The translations under genes were made by a program, and so were the position numbers. A DNA stretch of 64,000 nucleotides, from assembly GCF_026151335.1 (NCBI RefSeq), contig NZ_JAMQPP010000001.1. One strand, 5' to 3'. The notes beneath the pieces are model-generated. The model had not been told where the DNA came from and did not search any database. It saw nothing but the letters and a program-made list of their open reading frames with translations. The stretch is from Leptospira_A soteropolitanensis. GTDB lineage: Bacteria > Spirochaetota > Leptospiria > Leptospirales > Leptospiraceae. This document shows positions 61,655 through 64,000 of the stretch, in pieces (position 1 is the stretch's first letter; every line of letters begins with the position of its first letter).

Positions 61655-62182
61655 ATGAAAATTGTGATTGTTGCAGGACCAAATGGAGCTGGAAAAACAA
61701 CTTTTGCTCGATTTTTTTTGGGCTCTATGCCTGAAATCTCCCACTATCTGAATGCTGATACAATTGCTGCTGGACTTGCTCCGCTAAAACCTGAAGCTGC
61801 AGCAGTGGAAGCAGGTCGATTTCTACTGACACAAATGGATCAGCTTGTAGGACAGAAAATAAACTTTGCATTCGAAACTACTTTATCTTCAAAAAATTAT
61901 CTACGACGAATCAGAATCTGGAAAGCCTGTGGATATGATGTTAGGCTAGTTTTCCTGAGTCTGCCAAGCCAAGATTTTGCAATCAATCGAGTAAAGCAAC
62001 GCGTGAAACAGGGCGGTCATAACATTCCAGAAAAAGTAATTCGAAGAAGGTTTAATCGTGGATTAGAGAATTTGGACGCATACAAAAAGATTGTCACAAC
62101 TTGGCAGGTGTTTGATAATAGTGTTACACCCCCAATTTTAATTGAATCAAGTGATGTACAGAATGAAAAAAGAAAAAAATAA
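61655..62182 (+). CDS. Zeta-toxin-like kinase
   Basis: The 175-residue P-loop kinase has Walker A VIVAGPNGAGKTTFARFF, the zeta-family motifs LNADTIAAGLAP and NFAFETTLSS, YDVRLVFLSLPS, and RVKQRVKQGGHNIPEKVIRR with RFNRGLENL. Zeta-like toxins phosphorylate UDP-sugars or similar substrates; this belongs to the stand-alone ZTL group (COG4185). A 51-codon ORF overlaps its end by 20 bp and may be the antitoxin. It lies just right of repeat copy D. Confidence 0.85.
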   Translation: MKIVIVAGPNGAGKTTFARFFLGSMPEISHYLNADTIAAGLAPLKPEAAAVEAGRFLLTQMDQLVGQKINFAFETTLSSKNYLRRIRIWKACGYDVRLVFLSLPSQDFAINRVKQRVKQGGHNIPEKVIRRRFNRGLENLDAYKKIVTTWQVFDNSVTPPILIESSDVQNEKRKK

Positions 62183-62318
62183 TCTAAATGATTCAGTAAT
62201 TGTGGAGAAGGCTTTGAATGAAGCCGCAAAGTATGCAAAGAAACTTGCAGTTCAGACTAAGACGAAGTTCATTACTCGGAAAGTAAAGTCAAAGAAATCT
62301 GTTTTCGCAGGTAAGTAG
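62163..62318 (+). CDS. Small ORF downstream of the zeta-like gene, possible antitoxin
   Basis: The 51-residue frame starts at ATG 62163, overlapping the kinase gene by 20 bp, and reads MKKEKNNLNDSVIVEKALNE, AAKYAKKLAVQTKTKFITRK and VKSKKSVFAGK. It is a Lys-rich helix with a basic tail. The overlap and order suggest translational coupling with the toxin. No family is recognised; the antitoxin role is inferred from position. Confidence 0.55.
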   Translation: MKKEKNNLNDSVIVEKALNEAAKYAKKLAVQTKTKFITRKVKSKKSVFAGK

Positions 62319-62410
62319 CGAGCTTCATCTAGTATTCACCACATAGGAACTTGGTAAGAGTTTTGCCAAGAACCAGTCCCCCCGACTCAAGAATGGTTAT
62401 TCCATATTCG

Positions 62411-63043
62411 TGACAGATTGCTCATTATGGGAATCCAGTCGGCTTAAAGGCGACTATATTTACTGATTTACAATTGACCATTGTTGGAAAGAGAACTAGT
62501 ACTGCGGATTATCCATGTTTACCGGGAGCTATATCAGCAAGAGATACAGCTAATAGTTGCTTTTACACAATTAGCACTGTTCGTGTTAGTATTGATGCCA
62601 TTGCTAGTTTTGGATTTAAGGTGTTTTCGAATCCTACCAATAATCCTGTATTCAATAATCTAAATGCACTTTTTGTACAAATAGATCCATACAATAATTT
62701 TTATTATTCTCTAGACGTGAGAGAGGGAAATACTGTAAATCCGTATGGATTAGATCCCGAGGCAATCAGAAGTGTAGTTGACCCGCTCGTCAAATCTCTG
62801 GTAGTTCCGTTGGTTAATAATATTTTAAAGGAAATTCCATTACCAGCTAAACTAGACTTTCCTGCATTAGTGGACAAGAATGCTGGGACTAGTGGAGGAA
62901 CAGCTTGCAAATTAAATGTACAAACTACTGCGATGAATTTGACAACTACTCCCACACCCAGTACAGAACAGTACATTCTCAATAAAGTGCAGCCTCTCGG
63001 TAGTTTCGCGACTAACCCTGGGAGCCTGGTGGAGTGTCCTTAA
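62411..63043 (+). pseudogene. 5'-truncated gene remnant, surface or lipoprotein-like
   Basis: The frame is open from just after an in-frame TGA near 62410 to TAA at 63041 but has no good start (the TTG at 62474 lacks a ribosome-binding site). It reads ATIFTDLQLTIVGKRTSTAD, PCLPGAISARDTANSCFYTI and later PLPAKLDFPALVDKNAGTSG with a terminal NPGSLVECP. Three or four Cys and short strands suggest the C-terminal domain of an exported protein whose front part is lost. Family unknown. Confidence 0.5.
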
Positions 63044-63090
63044 TATTTTAAACTTGAATTTAGTCTAGAATCACAAAGTTTGTAAATCAC

Positions 63091-63165
63091 CCCGATTTTT
63101 TATCCTTAAAAAGCAATAAAATTTTCCTTATCCTTTAAGAGAGATAAGGAAACTAAAAAATCGGG
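63091..63165. repeat. Long nested inverted repeat
   Basis: Outer arms CCCGATTTTTTA (63091-63102) and TAAAAAATCGGG (63154-63165) are perfect. Inside them TTTTCCTTATC (63122-63132) and GATAAGGAAA (63143-63152) form a second stem. The structure lies 18 bp before the hydrolase start and 48 bp after the remnant. It may be a terminator for the left gene or a control structure for the right one. Confidence 0.65.
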
Positions 63166-63182
63166 CTGAGGATTAAAATTCA

Positions 63183-64000
63183 ATGACTGAACTTCGTAAT
63201 TATCTAATTGCTTCTGATTATCCAAATCTTATTAAAAAAGTCAGGGCTTTAGTCAAAAAGAATAAAAGAAATTTTAAAAAACAAGAAGTCAAAGAATGGT
63301 GTGCAAAGAGATGGAGAAATATCTTCATCAACGAGGCTGTTAAATTTCCAGAAGCAATCGAAGCTTCAAATCATAAAAAATTCTTTGGTGGAAAAGATGA
63401 GAGAAGCGACAAACAAAAGATAGCCTCTCGATTCCTCAGGGACGAGGGTCCAAATGAATGGAACCTGGAAATGCCCGAAGCAGAATTTGGAAATCTAAAA
63501 AATACTACCTTACTTTTCTGTCCTGGCTTTTTAAGCGGACTTTTTCCTGTTATGGCATTTCAGGATGCATTTCCCTATTTGGAAAGAGAATACGGTGTCC
63601 GAATTTTACAGTCAGATTCTCATCCAATGAGAAGCTGTGAGGCTAATATGGCTGATCTGCTAAATGCTATTGAAAGGGGAATGGGGCTAGATGCAAATGA
63701 AAATCTCATCCCTGAAAAAGATGCAATTCCGCCGAAGGATGTATTTGTGATTGCGTATAGTAAGGGCATGCCTGACTTACTTTTTTTACTTTCAAGGAGA
63801 CCGGATTTAAAAAAAAGAATTCGGTGCATTTTTAATTGGGCAGGCGCACCAGGTGGATCTTATCTCGCAGATTCTTTGTATGATTCTATAAAAGATATTA
63901 ATTTTAATATTAAGGATGAATTTGATACATTAATAAAGTTAATCTCTCCCATTATACAGGTGCCGCATAAAATTAGAAGGCTTTCCGAGTTTAATGTAAA
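63183..64000 (+). CDS. Alpha/beta-hydrolase-like protein, 3' end cut by the window
   Basis: The open frame from ATG 63183 runs off the right edge (272 codons visible). The N-terminus is helical and basic (LIKKVRALVKKNKRNFKKQE). A hydrolase core then begins: LLFCPGFLSGLFPVMAFQDA (strand plus oxyanion loop), IEYGVRILQSDSHPM-like strand, and the nucleophile elbow VFVIAYSKGMPDLLFLLSRR with Ser in AYSKG (a GxSxG variant), then FNWAGAPGGSYLADSL. GAGG upstream is a plausible ribosome-binding site. It may be a lipase or esterase; the substrate is unknown. Confidence 0.75.
   Translation, partial: MTELRNYLIASDYPNLIKKVRALVKKNKRNFKKQEVKEWCAKRWRNIFINEAVKFPEAIEASNHKKFFGGKDERSDKQKIASRFLRDEGPNEWNLEMPEAEFGNLKNTTLLFCPGFLSGLFPVMAFQDAFPYLEREYGVRILQSDSHPMRSCEANMADLLNAIERGMGLDANENLIPEKDAIPPKDVFVIAYSKGMPDLLFLLSRRPDLKKRIRCIFNWAGAPGGSYLADSLYDSIKDINFNIKDEFDTLIKLISPIIQVPHKIRRLSEFNV

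Overview
The window looks like chromosome from a spirochete of the genus Leptospira, probably one of the environmental (saprophytic) species. I infer this from the low GC content, the many short lipoproteins with relaxed spirochete lipoboxes, three methyl-accepting chemotaxis proteins, TRL-like lipoproteins, a creBCD set, and the look of the proteins. This is recall of families, not a database match.

Layout. 1-5.6 kb (minus strand) is a nitrous-oxide respiration operon in clade II order: fasciclin protein, cytochrome c, nosZ, membrane protein (nosB-like), nosL, nosD, nosF (cut by the window edge). A perfect FNR/CRP-type palindrome stands upstream. 5.8-10.1 kb continues the low-oxygen theme with a hemerythrin, a lipoprotein with its own FNR-type box, a tandem pair of cbb3-oxidase-like membrane proteins, a membrane-anchored cytochrome c, a FadL-type porin and a CopD-like protein. 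10.2-21.1 kb holds trhP, a DUF4349 lipoprotein, a dCache chemoreceptor and a ggt-creB-creC-creD operon, in which creC carries a one-base shift in a T run. 21.2-31.4 kb holds a barrel protein, three TRL-like lipoproteins, a chemoreceptor, an Omp85-like protein, an AraC regulator divergent from an SRPBCC gene, and a MASE1/CHASE hybrid kinase. 31.5-35.2 kb is a cobalamin riboswitch, a small ORF with a sequestered ribosome-binding site, and nrdB-nrdA of strikingly eukaryote-like sequence.

35.3-51.1 kb is a mixed accessory stretch: chaA, beta-propeller lipoproteins, an ODP-type diiron protein next to a chemoreceptor-like coiled coil, and a run of decaying genes. The decayed genes are a propeller protein, a thioesterase, a Cys-rich FN3 protein, a truncated hemoglobin and a small tautomerase-like protein, each broken by one or a few stops or frameshifts.

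51.3-61.6 kb is a defence island between two direct copies of a dispersed palindromic repeat. Its core is a tightly packed four-gene operon: type IIG restriction-modification enzyme, RloC/PrrC-like anticodon-nuclease candidate, GHKL ATPase with a nuclease-like C-terminus, and RhuM. It is followed by a GIY-YIG nuclease, two copies of a second palindromic repeat, and a 3' fragment of mreB that ends at the repeat. 61.6-64 kb carries a zeta-toxin-like kinase with a small downstream partner ORF, a gene remnant, a long nested inverted repeat and the start of an alpha/beta hydrolase gene cut by the window edge.
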